Both the position numbers and the translations under genes were made by a program. Below the pieces are notes generated by a model. The model ran no database searches, had not been told where the DNA came from, and worked only from the letters and a program-made list of their open reading frames with translations. Of a stretch of DNA of 63,012 nt, positions 27,223 to 38,343 are shown piece after piece. Location: NCBI RefSeq assembly GCF_000621205.1, contig NZ_KK211235.1, positions 37,870-100,881 of the forward strand, in the 5' to 3' direction. Source of the DNA: Halotalea alkalilenta DSM 17697. GTDB taxonomy: Bacteria > Pseudomonadota > Gammaproteobacteria > Pseudomonadales > Halomonadaceae. The number at the start of each line of letters is the position of its first letter. Positions within the stretch are counted from its first letter, which is position 1.

Positions 27223-27956
27223 GCACCTCGCTGCTCGCGGTGCTCAAATCGATCGTACTGCCGCCGGGGGGGCTGGTCACCGCGCTGCTGTTCGCGGCAC
27301 TGCTGTGGCGCTGGTGGCCACGAGCAGCGATCGCGTTCGCCTTCGCCGTCTCCCTGGCGTTCATCGCCCTGTGCATGCCACGGGTTAGCCTGTGGCTCAG
27401 CGCACCGATCGAACGGATCGCTCCGGCACCGGCCAGCGACTGGCGCGGAGCGCAGGCGATCGTGGTGCTCGGCGGCGGACGTGCGTCGGCGCTGCCGGGG
27501 CGATCTCGCGAGCGGGTCAACCTGGACACCTTCGCCCGGATCGCCGAGGCGGCGCGTATCTCCCGCCATACCCGCCTGCCGATCCTAGTGACCGGCGGCC
27601 GACCCGGCGGCGAGCGGCGCTCCGAGGCGCAGCTGATGAACGACGCGCTGATCGAGACCTTCGGCATGCCGCCGCGCTGGCTCGAGAACCACAGCCACAA
27701 CACCCGGGAAAACGCGCTCTACAGCGCCTTGATCCTGCGCGAGCACGAGGTGCGCAAGGTGATCCTGGTCACCTCTGCGTTCCACATGGCCCGCGCGGAG
27801 CGCAACTTCGAGCGTCTCGGCTTCGAAGTGGTGCCCGCGCCAGTGAGCTTCTCGAGCGCCCCACCAGGGCTGCGAGGCTGGCTGCCTTCCTCCCTGGGCC
27901 TGGCCCAGAGCCAGCGAGCGCTGCACGAGTATCTCGGCTGGATCGCCGGGCGCTGA
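27219..27956 (+). CDS. YdcF/ElyC family membrane protein (DUF218)
   Basis: A 245-residue protein with two N-terminal membrane helices (about 18-52) and a DUF218 domain (about 78-240: AQAIVVLGGG, ILVTGG, SHNTRENALYSALIL, VTSAFHMARAERNF). ElyC-type members affect envelope integrity and peptidoglycan or enterobacterial common antigen assembly; the exact reaction is not known. It overlaps lnt by 4 bp and is the last gene of the block. Its stop is followed by a hairpin shared with the convergent ybeL. Confidence 0.88.
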   Translation: MSTSLLAVLKSIVLPPGGLVTALLFAALLWRWWPRAAIAFAFAVSLAFIALCMPRVSLWLSAPIERIAPAPASDWRGAQAIVVLGGGRASALPGRSRERVNLDTFARIAEAARISRHTRLPILVTGGRPGGERRSEAQLMNDALIETFGMPPRWLENHSHNTRENALYSALILREHEVRKVILVTSAFHMARAERNFERLGFEVVPAPVSFSSAPPGLRGWLPSSLGLAQSQRALHEYLGWIAGR

Positions 27957-27969
27957 GCGGCGCAAAACG

Positions 27970-27996
27970 GCAAGGCGGCCACGAGGGCCGCCTTGC
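27970..27996. terminator. Bidirectional terminator between DUF218 gene and ybeL
   Basis: An 11-bp perfect stem (GCAAGGCGGCC 27970-27980, complement 27986-27996) with 5-nt loop lies between two convergent stops. On the minus strand the stem is followed by CGTTTTGCG, giving a short T-run for ybeL. Confidence 0.7.
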
Positions 27997-28040
27997 GCAG
28001 GGGTGAACGAACTGGGTGGGACCCGGGCCGTACCCCGCGG

Positions 28041-28607
28041 CTACTCCAGTTCCTCGGCGGTCATCGGCGCCCGCTTGAAGAAGCGGTGGCCACAGCTGTG
28101 GCAGGGCTCGAGCCGGCTGATCGCGGTGATCGTCACGCGCTCGCCGCAGTGGACGCAGCCTAACCGACCGGGAGCGATCACTTCGCCTTCACAGTAGTCG
28201 GCCTGGGCCGCTTCGAGCTGCTCGTCGAAGCGCTGCAGATCGAGCGTGGTGCGATCAGCCACGCCGAACAGCGCATTGCGTACCTGTTCGGAAATCACAT
28301 CGACATCGATGCCCAGCCACTGGGCGACGCTGCCGCCCCCGCTGGCCAGATAGCCGCCGAGCTCGCTGACGTCCCGGCGAACCCACTCGCGCAGCAGCGC
28401 GAGCTCATCCTTGGTGTATTCGGTGAGCTCGGCTTCGAAGTTCACCGCCTCATCGAGCTGGCGCTCGAAACCCTCGCGCCCGCGCTCCACTTCACCGGCG
28501 TCACGCCTCACCCCAAGCCGCTCGAGGATACGCTGATAGCCGCTTTCGAGCCGTGCTGGCCGCGGTTCGACCTCTGGCTTCGAGTCGCCGCCTTTCACTT
28601 CGTTCAT
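28041..28607 (-). CDS. ybeL: Zinc-ribbon protein YbeL (DUF1451)
   Basis: A 188-residue soluble protein. The N-terminal two thirds is helical and acidic; the C-terminus is a zinc ribbon with CVHC (about 150-153) and CHSC (about 168-171). The family is found beside leuS in many gammaproteobacteria, as here, where it is divergent from leuS. Function unknown. Confidence 0.88.
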   Translation of the reverse strand: MNEVKGGDSKPEVEPRPARLESGYQRILERLGVRRDAGEVERGREGFERQLDEAVNFEAELTEYTKDELALLREWVRRDVSELGGYLASGGGSVAQWLGIDVDVISEQVRNALFGVADRTTLDLQRFDEQLEAAQADYCEGEVIAPGRLGCVHCGERVTITAISRLEPCHSCGHRFFKRAPMTAEELE

Positions 28608-31469
<2,862 letters not shown>

Positions 31470-31476
31470 ACCGAAA

Positions 31477-31501
31477 CCCCGGCCGGCCCGGGCCGCCGGG
31501 G
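31477..31501 (+). terminator. GC-rich hairpin between leuS and lptE
   Basis: CCCCGGC (31477-31483) pairs with GCCGGGG (31495-31501), enclosing a self-complementary GGCCCGGGCC. It starts 8 bp after the leuS stop, without a T-run, and 80 bp before lptE, so it may be an attenuator or an mRNA-end stabiliser. Confidence 0.45.
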
Positions 31502-31580
31502 GCCAAGCAATGCACGGGCGTAGTCACGCAGCGCCATGACCAGGCCTCATGCCGAGGCCGGATGACAAGGAGAGACCCGC

Positions 31581-32138
31581 TTGACGCTCCCTTCACACAG
31601 CAATCGCCTCGGGTGCAGGCTACGCACAGGCCTGCTGATCGCCGTCTTCGGCGCCAGCCTGGCGCTGGCCGGCTGCGGTTTCCAGCTGCGTGGCACCGGC
31701 AATGATTCCGGGCCGATCATGCAGCACCTGCTGCTCCAGGTCGCCGACGACACGCCGCAGAACGAGCTCGCTCGCGAACTGCGCCGGCGCCTCGAAAGCG
31801 CCGGGGTCTCGATCGATCCCAGTGCGCGCCTGCAGCTCAACCTCGGTGTGGCCGCCTACGACGAGAGCCAGCTCGGCTACGGGGGCTCTGGCGGCAACCA
31901 GGAACGCGAGCTGATCCTGCGGGTGCCCTACTCGGTACAGCGCGTCTCCGACGGCGCCTATCTAGTCGACCAGCAGTACGTCGAGAGCCGAGGCTCCTAC
32001 AGCACCAGCACCAGCCAGCTGCTCCAGCGCGACGACGAACGCACCCAGCTGCGCCTGCGTCTGGCCGGCGACGCGGCCCAGCAGCTGATAGAGCGGATGC
32101 GGGCGCTTTCCGCCAGCCCGCTGGCCGAACAGCAGTGA
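31581..32138 (+). CDS. lptE: LPS-assembly lipoprotein LptE
   Basis: A 185-residue outer-membrane lipoprotein that plugs LptD for lipopolysaccharide insertion. The signal peptide ends in a lipobox Leu29-Ala-Gly-Cys32 and is followed by GFQLRGTG, the LptE hallmark. The start is TTG at 31581, supported by AAGGAG eight bases upstream. Conserved position between leuS and holA. The last residues are not especially conserved in the family. Confidence 0.93.
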   Translation: MTLPSHSNRLGCRLRTGLLIAVFGASLALAGCGFQLRGTGNDSGPIMQHLLLQVADDTPQNELARELRRRLESAGVSIDPSARLQLNLGVAAYDESQLGYGGSGGNQERELILRVPYSVQRVSDGAYLVDQQYVESRGSYSTSTSQLLQRDDERTQLRLRLAGDAAQQLIERMRALSASPLAEQQ

Positions 32139-32145
32139 GGCTTGG

Positions 32146-33210
32146 GTGAAGGTCTTTCCCGACAAGCTCGGCGACCAGCTGGGCAAGCGCCTGTCACCGG
32201 TCTACATCGTCTCCGGCGACGAGCCCTTGCTGCACATGGAGGCGTGTGACGCAATCCGAGCCGCGGTTCGCGAGCGCGGCTTCGACGAGCGCGAGGTGCT
32301 GCACGTCGAGGCCAACTTCAACTGGGCCCAGCTCTCCGAGACGGCCAGCAACCTGTCGCTGTTCGCCAGCCGTCGCCTGCTCGAGCTGCGCCTCGGCGGC
32401 CAGTCCCCCGGCCAGGAAGGCGCCAAGGCGCTGGAGGCCTATGCGGCCAACGCGAAGCACAGCGACGATGTGCTGCTGATCAGCGCCGCGCGCTTCGACT
32501 ACCGCACCCAGCAGAGCAAGTGGTTCAAGGTCCTCGATGCGGTGGGCGTGTTCGTGCCGGTCTGGCCGGTGGAGTACAAGCGGCTGCACTTCTGGGTACG
32601 CGACCGCGCCGCCCGCCACCAGCTCGAGCTCGATGCCCAGGCGAGCCAGGCGCTGGCGGAGCGCTTCGAGGGCAACCTCCTGGCCCTCGACCAGACCCTG
32701 GCGAAGCTGCGCCTGCTGCATCCGGCGGGCACCCGGCTCGATCTCGAGAGCATCGAACAGAGCTCCGGCGACGGCGCCCGCTTCGATGTCTTCAACCTCA
32801 CCGACGCCTGTGTCCAGGGCGAGCGCGAGCGGGCCCTGCGTATCGTCCAGGGCCTTCGCGCGGAAGGGGTCGAAGCGCCGGTGGTGCTCTGGGCGCTGAC
32901 CCGCGAACTGCGAACGCTGCTTTCGCTTCGCCAACATCTCGACCAGGGCCAAAGTTTCGATCATGCTTGCAAGGCGCAGAAACCTTCGATCATGGAAAAG
33001 CGCCGCCCTGGCTATCAGGCTGCCACCAAGCGCTTGCCCCATGCTCGGCTGAGCAAGCTGTTGCTGTTCGCCCAACGGATCGATCTTTCGATCAAGGGCG
33101 CGGCTCCCCTGCCTACCTGGGCTGCGCTGTCCGACCTGGCGTTGACGCTTGCCGGCGGAAGGGGGCCACTGTGTGAATGGGCGGGCGCCTATCGAATTCA
33201 GTCAGGCTGA
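32146..33210 (+). CDS. holA: DNA polymerase III delta subunit
   Basis: A 354-residue clamp-loader subunit that opens the beta sliding clamp. The N-terminal part has VYIVSGDEPLLHMEACDAIR (about 19-38), domain II includes FDYRTQQSKWFK (about 117-128), and the C-terminal domain has DGARFDVFNLTDA and LWALTRELRTLLSL. The start is GTG at 32146 with GAGG five bases upstream, 7 bp after the lptE stop. Confidence 0.95.
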   Translation: MKVFPDKLGDQLGKRLSPVYIVSGDEPLLHMEACDAIRAAVRERGFDEREVLHVEANFNWAQLSETASNLSLFASRRLLELRLGGQSPGQEGAKALEAYAANAKHSDDVLLISAARFDYRTQQSKWFKVLDAVGVFVPVWPVEYKRLHFWVRDRAARHQLELDAQASQALAERFEGNLLALDQTLAKLRLLHPAGTRLDLESIEQSSGDGARFDVFNLTDACVQGERERALRIVQGLRAEGVEAPVVLWALTRELRTLLSLRQHLDQGQSFDHACKAQKPSIMEKRRPGYQAATKRLPHARLSKLLLFAQRIDLSIKGAAPLPTWAALSDLALTLAGGRGPLCEWAGAYRIQSG

Positions 33211-33245
33211 CCTGCGCACGAATCGTTACACTCAAACACTCTACA

Positions 33246-33261
33246 ATTACGCACGCATAAT
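33246..33261. promoter_or_regulatory. Near-palindrome upstream of slyA-like gene
   Basis: ATTACGC and GCATAAT flank a 2-bp centre (6 of 7 paired), 9 bp before the start codon of the MarR-family gene. MarR/SlyA proteins bind AT-rich palindromes of this size and often autoregulate; inference only. Confidence 0.4.
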
Positions 33262-33270
33262 TCGGCATCG

Positions 33271-33747
33271 ATGAACATAAAATTCCAACATCCTCCGTCC
33301 AAGTACGACGACATCGGAATGAGGCTCGCCAGGCTGCCACGCAGCTGGCGCGCCGTCGTCGACCACCGCTTGGCGCCACTGGGCCTGACCCAGACCAGAT
33401 GGATCACGCTTTACAACCTGTGGAAGAGCGGTGATGGCCAAGCTCAGTGCGACCTGGCCCGCAGCATCGGCGTCGAGGCTCCCTCGCTGGTCCGCACGCT
33501 CGACCAGCTCGCGCGCCAAGGCCTGATCGAGCGCCGCCCATGCGGCCATGACCGGCGTACCAAGCGCATCCACCTGACCAGGAAGGCGGCCCCCTTGATC
33601 GAGCAGATCGATTTCGTGGTCAACCAGGCCCGCGCCGAAATGCTCGAAGGGCTCAGCGAGGAGGAAGTCGATCATTTTTCGTCCACCCTCGAGAAGATCG
33701 AGCACAACAGCCAGCGTCTGCTGAACGCCCAGCAGAGTGAATCCTGA
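33271..33747 (+). CDS. slyA: MarR-family transcriptional regulator, SlyA-like
   Basis: A 158-residue winged-helix regulator. The first helix and dimer region are RLPRSWRAVVDHRLAPLGLTQTRWITLY-like (about 20-48), the recognition helix is APSLVRTLDQLARQGLIERR (about 69-88) and the wing DRRTKRIHLT (about 93-102). This arrangement is typical of SlyA/RovA regulators of stress, envelope and efflux genes. It is a single gene, with a near-palindrome just upstream. Confidence 0.88.
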   Translation: MNIKFQHPPSKYDDIGMRLARLPRSWRAVVDHRLAPLGLTQTRWITLYNLWKSGDGQAQCDLARSIGVEAPSLVRTLDQLARQGLIERRPCGHDRRTKRIHLTRKAAPLIEQIDFVVNQARAEMLEGLSEEEVDHFSSTLEKIEHNSQRLLNAQQSES

Positions 33748-33819
33748 GCCGCGATTCATCGCTCGCCGTGCAGGCTCATTTCAGCCGTTCCTGCGCGCTT
33801 TTCCGGCCGAACGCGGTAT

Positions 33820-33853
33820 CTTGACGCATCCCCGCCTCGAAGAGGCCGTCAAG
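33820..33853 (+). promoter_or_regulatory. Bulged dyad upstream of the stress-protein gene
   Basis: CTTGACG (33820-33826) and CGTCAAG (33847-33853) enclose an inner hairpin GCCTC-GAA-GAGGC (33834-33846), leaving a 7-nt bulge on one side. It could be the terminator of the MarR gene or a leader structure of the stress-protein gene 60 bp downstream. Confidence 0.35.
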
Positions 33854-33912
33854 GTTGTCGCCATCCGTATCGGCGCCTAGAGTATGCCTAACCCAACCGC
33901 CGGAGCAGGACT

Positions 33913-34371
33913 ATGAGCCACGAATACCGTCACGTACTTGTCGCCGTCGACCTGACGCGGGATTCGCATCTGGTACTCGAACGTGCACTGCCGATCGCCG
34001 AGCGCAACGGCGCGACCATCTCGATCATCCACGCGCTCGAGCCGCTCGGCTTCGCCTACGGCGGCGACATCCCGATGGATGTCACCACGCTGCAGGACCA
34101 GCTCGATGAGCATGCGCGCACCCGTCTCGCCGAAATCGCCGATCCCAGCAACATCCCGCGCGAGCGCCAGCACATCATCGTCGGCATGCCGGACTCCGAG
34201 ATCCACCGTTTCGCCGAAGAGCACGGCGTCGATCTGATCGTCGTCGGCTCCCACGGCCGCACCGGCTTCGCGCTGCTGCTCGGCTCCACCTCATCCGGTG
34301 TGCTTCGCGGTGCCAAGTGCGATGTACTCGCCGTGCGCGTCGGTCAGGAAGGCGACGACGCGGAGGAGTGA
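33913..34371 (+). CDS. Universal stress protein, UspA family
   Basis: A 152-residue alpha/beta flavodoxin-like protein. The N-terminal strand HVLVAVDLT carries the nucleotide Asp, and the ATP-binding signature G-x2-G-x9-G-S is visible as GSHGRTGFALLLGSTS (about 116-131). It is therefore of the ATP-binding rather than strict UspA type. It stands alone, with a strong terminator about 80 bp downstream. Role in stress survival is by family only. Confidence 0.9.
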   Translation: MSHEYRHVLVAVDLTRDSHLVLERALPIAERNGATISIIHALEPLGFAYGGDIPMDVTTLQDQLDEHARTRLAEIADPSNIPRERQHIIVGMPDSEIHRFAEEHGVDLIVVGSHGRTGFALLLGSTSSGVLRGAKCDVLAVRVGQEGDDAEE

Positions 34372-34452
34372 GCGCCGAGGGAGGGAGACGCCGCTCACCG
34401 AGCGAATCGAATCATCGATGAAAAGGGGTGCCCCCTGGGACCCCTCATGCTG

Positions 34453-34487
34453 ACGAAGCCCTGGCCTTGCAGCCAGAGCTTCGTTTT
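34453..34487 (+). terminator. Rho-independent terminator after the stress-protein gene
   Basis: A 13-bp stem with one mismatch (ACGAAGCCCTGGC at 34453-34465 with GCCAGAGCTTCGT at 34472-34484), a 6-nt loop, then T's to 34487. The spacing and T-run make this a good intrinsic terminator. Confidence 0.8.
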
Positions 34488-34497
34488 GATGAAGGTA

Positions 34498-34628
34498 TGT
34501 AGTGGGCAACTAATTTCGGACCCTGCGAAGTGCAGGCGCACCTTGTTGTAAAAACCAACGATGTAGTCGGCGATATCCGTCATTGCCGCTGCATGGTTGG
34601 CATACGATCTTGCGTGAGTACGAGTCCA
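34498..34628 (-). pseudogene. Relic of an IS3-family insertion element (end of orfB)
   Basis: On the minus strand a frame from 34628 reads through SYANHAAAMTDIADYIVGFYN and KVRLH, which resembles the C-terminal end of IS3-family OrfB transposases (DYIVGFYNxVRLHSxLG). It then breaks directly into a sequence (34498-34522, TGTAGTGGGCAACTAATTTC onward) that, from memory, looks like a terminal inverted repeat of such elements. No DDE residues and no other end are present, so only a short remnant is left, between the stress-protein terminator and the toxin-antitoxin pair. Confidence 0.65.
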
Positions 34629-34666
34629 TTACCGCTGCCAGATGCCCCCAGCCACAATCCCGACGA

Positions 34667-34987
34667 CTAATGAGAGGCGCTTTCAACCAGCCATCCAGGA
34701 ATGTCCCTCACGCCATGTAGAACGCGCCATACATCGACATGCTCATCGCGTTCAACGTAGAACACCAGATAGGGATAGCGTTTCAGCGGCCAGTAGAGCA
34801 ACCCTGGTAAAGCCAGCTCATGGGCGTACCGAGGCATATCCGACGCCGGGTGGCGGCTGATGTGGGTATAGGCGTTTTCCAAGTCATCGATAAAACCGAG
34901 TGCAGCCTGCTCGCCAAGGTAATAGCTGACAGCGTCCTCTACATCCTGACTGGCAAGGGCTCGCGGAACGACGGGCTTACCCTTCAC
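34667..34987 (-). CDS. parE: RelE/ParE-superfamily toxin
   Basis: A 106-residue small basic protein with the ParE/RelE pattern: helical start ASQDVEDAVSYYLGEQAALGFIDDLENAY, then strands ending in LLYWPLKRYPYLVFYV and VDVWRVLHGVRDIPGWL. ParE-type members target gyrase and RelE-type members mRNA; the branch cannot be set here. The start is GTG overlapping the antitoxin stop (GTGA), the usual coupled antitoxin-toxin order. Family residues look intact, so the toxin is probably functional. Confidence 0.85.
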   Translation of the reverse strand: MKGKPVVPRALASQDVEDAVSYYLGEQAALGFIDDLENAYTHISRHPASDMPRYAHELALPGLLYWPLKRYPYLVFYVERDEHVDVWRVLHGVRDIPGWLVESASH

Positions 34988-35220
34988 CCTCGAGCCTTGC
35001 GAACCCTGGCGCGCAGGGATTCGAAGTAGGCATCATCCACAGGAGCGGCGGGAGCCGACTCTACCCCAGCCAGCAGCAGACCACGCAGGTGCTGCCGATC
35101 CTGATCCTTGCGAATCAGCTCCCGCACATACTCGCTACTGGTGCTGTAGCCCCGCTGGCTGACCTGGTCATCGACGAAGCTCTTGAGGGCGTCCGGCAGG
35201 GAGATGTTCATGGTACTCAT
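34984..35220 (-). CDS. parD: ParD-like ribbon-helix-helix antitoxin
   Basis: A 78-residue antitoxin. The N-terminal MNISLPDALKSFVDDQVSQRGYSTSSEYVRELIRK forms an Arc/MetJ-type ribbon-helix-helix DNA-binding domain (about 4-40); the C-terminal acidic/helical tail would wrap the toxin. The open frame extends to 35355, but ATG 35220 fits the family. A 21-bp palindrome with a -10-like TATACT lies 13-37 bp upstream, suggesting autoregulation by the antitoxin-toxin complex. Confidence 0.88.
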   Translation of the reverse strand: MSTMNISLPDALKSFVDDQVSQRGYSTSSEYVRELIRKDQDRQHLRGLLLAGVESAPAAPVDDAYFESLRARVRKARG

Positions 35221-35232
35221 GGCGCTGTCCGC

Positions 35233-35257
35233 CTTTGACAAAATTTGCCAAAGTATA
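35233..35257 (-). promoter_or_regulatory. Palindromic operator and -10 element of the parDE pair
   Basis: CTTTGACAAA (35233-35242) and TTTGCCAAAG (35244-35253) pair in 9 of 10 positions around one central base. A minus-strand TATACT (35257-35252) overlaps its outer edge, so bound antitoxin would block RNA polymerase. The ATG is 13 bp downstream. Confidence 0.65.
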
Positions 35258-35370
35258 CACCCCCGTCCCCACCTCGCCAGTATCGGAATCACCATGCCGA
35301 TTTGCGACGAAACAAGCCGAAGGGGCTTGGCCATGACGCAGGAGGCGCAGAACATCCATGGCTTCGAACG

Positions 35371-37299
35371 TCACTCGCCCTGCTGCGCCACCTCGAGCTC
35401 CATCCAACGTTCCATCCGCTCGTCCAGCCGCGTCTGCACCGCGCCCAGCTCGGCCAGGGTCGCTTCGATCTCCGCTGCGTCGCCTTGATAGAAGCGCGGA
35501 TTGCCGATCTTCGCTTCGAGCGCGGCCAGCTCGAGTTCGAGTTTCTCGATCTCCCCCGGCAGTCCATCGAGTTCACGCTGCAGCTTGTAGGAGAGCTTCT
35601 GTACCCGCGGCGCCGGCTTCACTGGTTCGGCGGCGGCGGGAAGCGGCGCTGGATCCTTCGCCGGCGTGGGGTTTTCTCCCCCGAGCTGGCCGGGCGCTGG
35701 CGGCAGCCGACCGCCCTGGCGCTGCCAGTCGCTGTAGCCGCCGACGTAGTCGCGTACCCGCCCATCGCCTTCGAAGGCGAGCACGCTGGTCACCACGTTA
35801 TCCATGAACGCGCGGTCGTGACTGACCAGCAGCAGCGTGCCATCGAAATCGAGCAGCAGCTCCTCGAGCAGTTCGAGGGTCTCGACGTCGAGATCGTTGG
35901 TCGGCTCATCGAGCACCAGCACGTTGGCCGGCTGGGTGAACAGCTTGGCCAGCAGCAGCCGGTTCGACTCCCCGCCGGAGAGTGCCTTGACCGGCTGGCG
36001 CGCTCGCTCGGGACTGAATAGGAAATCCTGCAGGTAGCTCATCACGTGGCGATCCCGCCCCTTGACGCTGACGTGGTCGCGTCCGAGGGCGAGGTTGTCG
36101 TACACCGTGGCGTCCATGTCGAGGCCGGCCCGCAGCTGGTCGAAGTAGGCCACCGAGAGCTTGGTGCCGAGGTTGACTTCGCCCTCGCTCGGCTCGAGCT
36201 CGCCGAGCAGGATCTTGAGCAGCGTGGTCTTGCCCGCGCCGTTGCGGCCGATCAGGCCGATCCGGTCGCCGCGCTGGACCTCGAGACTCAGGTCGCGGAT
36301 CACGTACTCCCCCTCGGCGCGACCAGCGATGCGATGGCTGACGTGCTTGAGCTCGACCACCCGCTTGCCGCTGCGCTCGCCGCTATCGACCTCGATTTTC
36401 GCGCTACCGAGCCGCTCGCGGCGTTGGGAGCGCTCTTCGCGCAGCCGCTTGAGCGCTCGCACCCGCCCTTCGTTGCGGGTGCGGCGTGCCTTGATTCCCT
36501 GGCGAATCCACGCCTCTTCCTGGGCGAGCTTCTTGTCGAACAATGCCTGCTCGCGGGCCTCGACCTCGAGTTCGTGCGTTTTCTGCTCCTGGTACGCGGC
36601 GAAATCGCCCGGATAGCGACGCAGCTGGCCGCGATCGAGCTCGAGGATCGACGTCGCGATCCGATCGAGGAAGGCGCGGTCGTGGGTGACGAACAGCACC
36701 GCGCCCCTGAAGGCCAGCAGCTGCTCCTCGAGCCAGATGATGGTGTCGAGATCCAGATGGTTGGTCGGCTCGTCGAGCAGCAGCAGGTCGGGATCGGCGA
36801 CCAGCGCGCGGGCCAGCGCCACGCGCCGGCGCCAGCCGCCGGAGAGACCTTCCATCAAGGTCTCGGCGGGCAGGCCCAGGCGCTCGAGTACCTGGTCGAT
36901 ACGCTGGTGGAAGGACCAGCCATCGAGCGCTTCCAGCCGCTCCTGCAACGTGGCCAGACGCTTCATGTCGGGCTCGGGAGCGGCGACCAAGGCGTCGTAC
37001 TCGGCGAGCAGCCGGCCGGTCTCGGGCATTCCCTCGGCGACCACATCGAAGATCCGCCGCCCCTCGGCCGCAGGCAGGCGCTGCGAAAGCACGCCCAGGC
37101 GCAGCCCGGGCACCCTGCGCACCACACCGTCGTCGGGGAGCTGTTCGCCCTCGATCAACGACATCAGCGTCGACTTGCCGGCGCCGTTACGGCCGACCAG
37201 GGCCAAGCGCTCGCCGCGATCGATGGAAAGCTCGGCGCGGTCGAGCAGGATCTGGTTACCGTAGGCGAGCTGGAGGCCTTCGAGTTGGAGCAAGCTCAT
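35371..37299 (-). CDS. uup: ABC-F family ATPase Uup
   Basis: A 642-residue duplicated ABC ATPase without membrane segments. Each half has Walker A (GRNGAGKST near 36-44; GRNGAGKTT near 347-355), a signature (LSGGWRR; LSGGESNR) and Walker B (LLLDEPTNHLD; VLDEPTNDLD), followed by a coiled coil C-terminal domain (about 560-640) typical of Uup, which acts in translation or replication-fork maintenance. ATG 37299 is used; the frame extends to 37545 without conserved sequence. It is divergent from tatD. Confidence 0.93.
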   Translation of the reverse strand: MSLLQLEGLQLAYGNQILLDRAELSIDRGERLALVGRNGAGKSTLMSLIEGEQLPDDGVVRRVPGLRLGVLSQRLPAAEGRRIFDVVAEGMPETGRLLAEYDALVAAPEPDMKRLATLQERLEALDGWSFHQRIDQVLERLGLPAETLMEGLSGGWRRRVALARALVADPDLLLLDEPTNHLDLDTIIWLEEQLLAFRGAVLFVTHDRAFLDRIATSILELDRGQLRRYPGDFAAYQEQKTHELEVEAREQALFDKKLAQEEAWIRQGIKARRTRNEGRVRALKRLREERSQRRERLGSAKIEVDSGERSGKRVVELKHVSHRIAGRAEGEYVIRDLSLEVQRGDRIGLIGRNGAGKTTLLKILLGELEPSEGEVNLGTKLSVAYFDQLRAGLDMDATVYDNLALGRDHVSVKGRDRHVMSYLQDFLFSPERARQPVKALSGGESNRLLLAKLFTQPANVLVLDEPTNDLDVETLELLEELLLDFDGTLLLVSHDRAFMDNVVTSVLAFEGDGRVRDYVGGYSDWQRQGGRLPPAPGQLGGENPTPAKDPAPLPAAAEPVKPAPRVQKLSYKLQRELDGLPGEIEKLELELAALEAKIGNPRFYQGDAAEIEATLAELGAVQTRLDERMERWMELEVAQQGE

Positions 37300-37470
37300 G
37301 GGTCTGCGCTCACCTCTTATGGAAAAATGGCGTGGATGGATACCAAACGCGCATTGTAGCGCATCGTGCCGGTCATCCGGAGTAAACCGCGAGGGCATTC
37401 CACCGAGGGCGTGACCCTGGAACGGGGATGCGATTATCCTGGGCGCCTTGCAAGTCGAGGAGAGACATTC

Positions 37471-38343
37471 ATGCACCCGCTGCCGGATGCTTTGCGCTTT
37501 TGCTCGCCCGAGCCGCTGATCGACATCGGCGCCAACCTGACCCATGAAAGTTTCGACAAGGATCGCGACGCCGTGCTCGCCCGCGCCCTAGAAGCGGGGG
37601 TGGAAGCACTGGTGCTGACCGGAACCGATCGCCACAGCATCGAAAGCGCGCTGGCGCTGATCGAGGCCCGCCATACTCCCTCCCCGCGGCTCTTCGCCAC
37701 CGCCGGCGTCCACCCCCACCACGCCGCCGATTGGGGAAACGACTACGCCGACCTGATCCGTGAGGCCCTCGACCGGCCCGGCATGGTCGCCGTCGGCGAG
37801 TGCGGGCTCGACTTCAATCGCGACTTCAGCCCACGCGATGCCCAGCGCCGTGCCTTCGAAGCGCAGCTCGAGATCGCCGCCGAGCGGCGCCTGCCGCTGT
37901 TCCTGCACGAAAGGGACGCCAGCGCGACGATGCTGGAGATGCTGCGTAGCTGGCGCGACGACATCGAGGACGCCGTGGTCCACTGCTTCACCGGCGACCG
38001 GCAGACGCTCTACGCCTATCTCGATCTCGACCTGCACATCGGCCTGACCGGCTGGCTGTGCGACGAACGGCGGGGTCTACAGCTGCGCGAACTGGTAGGC
38101 GAGATTCCCCTCGAACGGCTGATGATAGAGACCGACTGTCCCTACCTGCTGCCGCGCAACCTGCCGGCCAAGCTCAAGGGACGCCGGCACGAACCGGCGC
38201 TGCTGCCGTGGATCGCTCGCGAGGTCGCGGCGCTGCGCGGCCTCGACGAGGCGACTCTCGCCCGCGCCGCCACCCGGACCACGCAGCGCTTCTTCCGCCT
38301 GGACGACACCGCCCAGCCCGCTGCGATAGGAGCAAGCCGATGA
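37471..38343 (+). CDS. tatD: TatD-family metal-dependent deoxyribonuclease
   Basis: A 290-residue TIM-barrel nuclease. Like true TatD proteins, it starts IDIGANLTHESF instead of the DxHxH found in YcfH/YjjV. Metal residues occur in TAGVHPHHA, GECGLDFNR, FLHERD, HCFTG and ETDCPYLLP. TatD is a 3'-5' exonuclease active in DNA repair. ATG 37471 has GAGGAG eight bases upstream; the longer frame from 37366 is rejected. Its stop overlaps the next gene (ATGA). Confidence 0.93.
   Translation: MHPLPDALRFCSPEPLIDIGANLTHESFDKDRDAVLARALEAGVEALVLTGTDRHSIESALALIEARHTPSPRLFATAGVHPHHAADWGNDYADLIREALDRPGMVAVGECGLDFNRDFSPRDAQRRAFEAQLEIAAERRLPLFLHERDASATMLEMLRSWRDDIEDAVVHCFTGDRQTLYAYLDLDLHIGLTGWLCDERRGLQLRELVGEIPLERLMIETDCPYLLPRNLPAKLKGRRHEPALLPWIAREVAALRGLDEATLARAATRTTQRFFRLDDTAQPAAIGASR

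Noticed and set aside
36046-37359. 437-residue open frame antisense to uup
   Set aside because: Shadow of the ABC-F ATPase gene, Leu/Gln/Glu-rich only because of the codon bias on the other strand.
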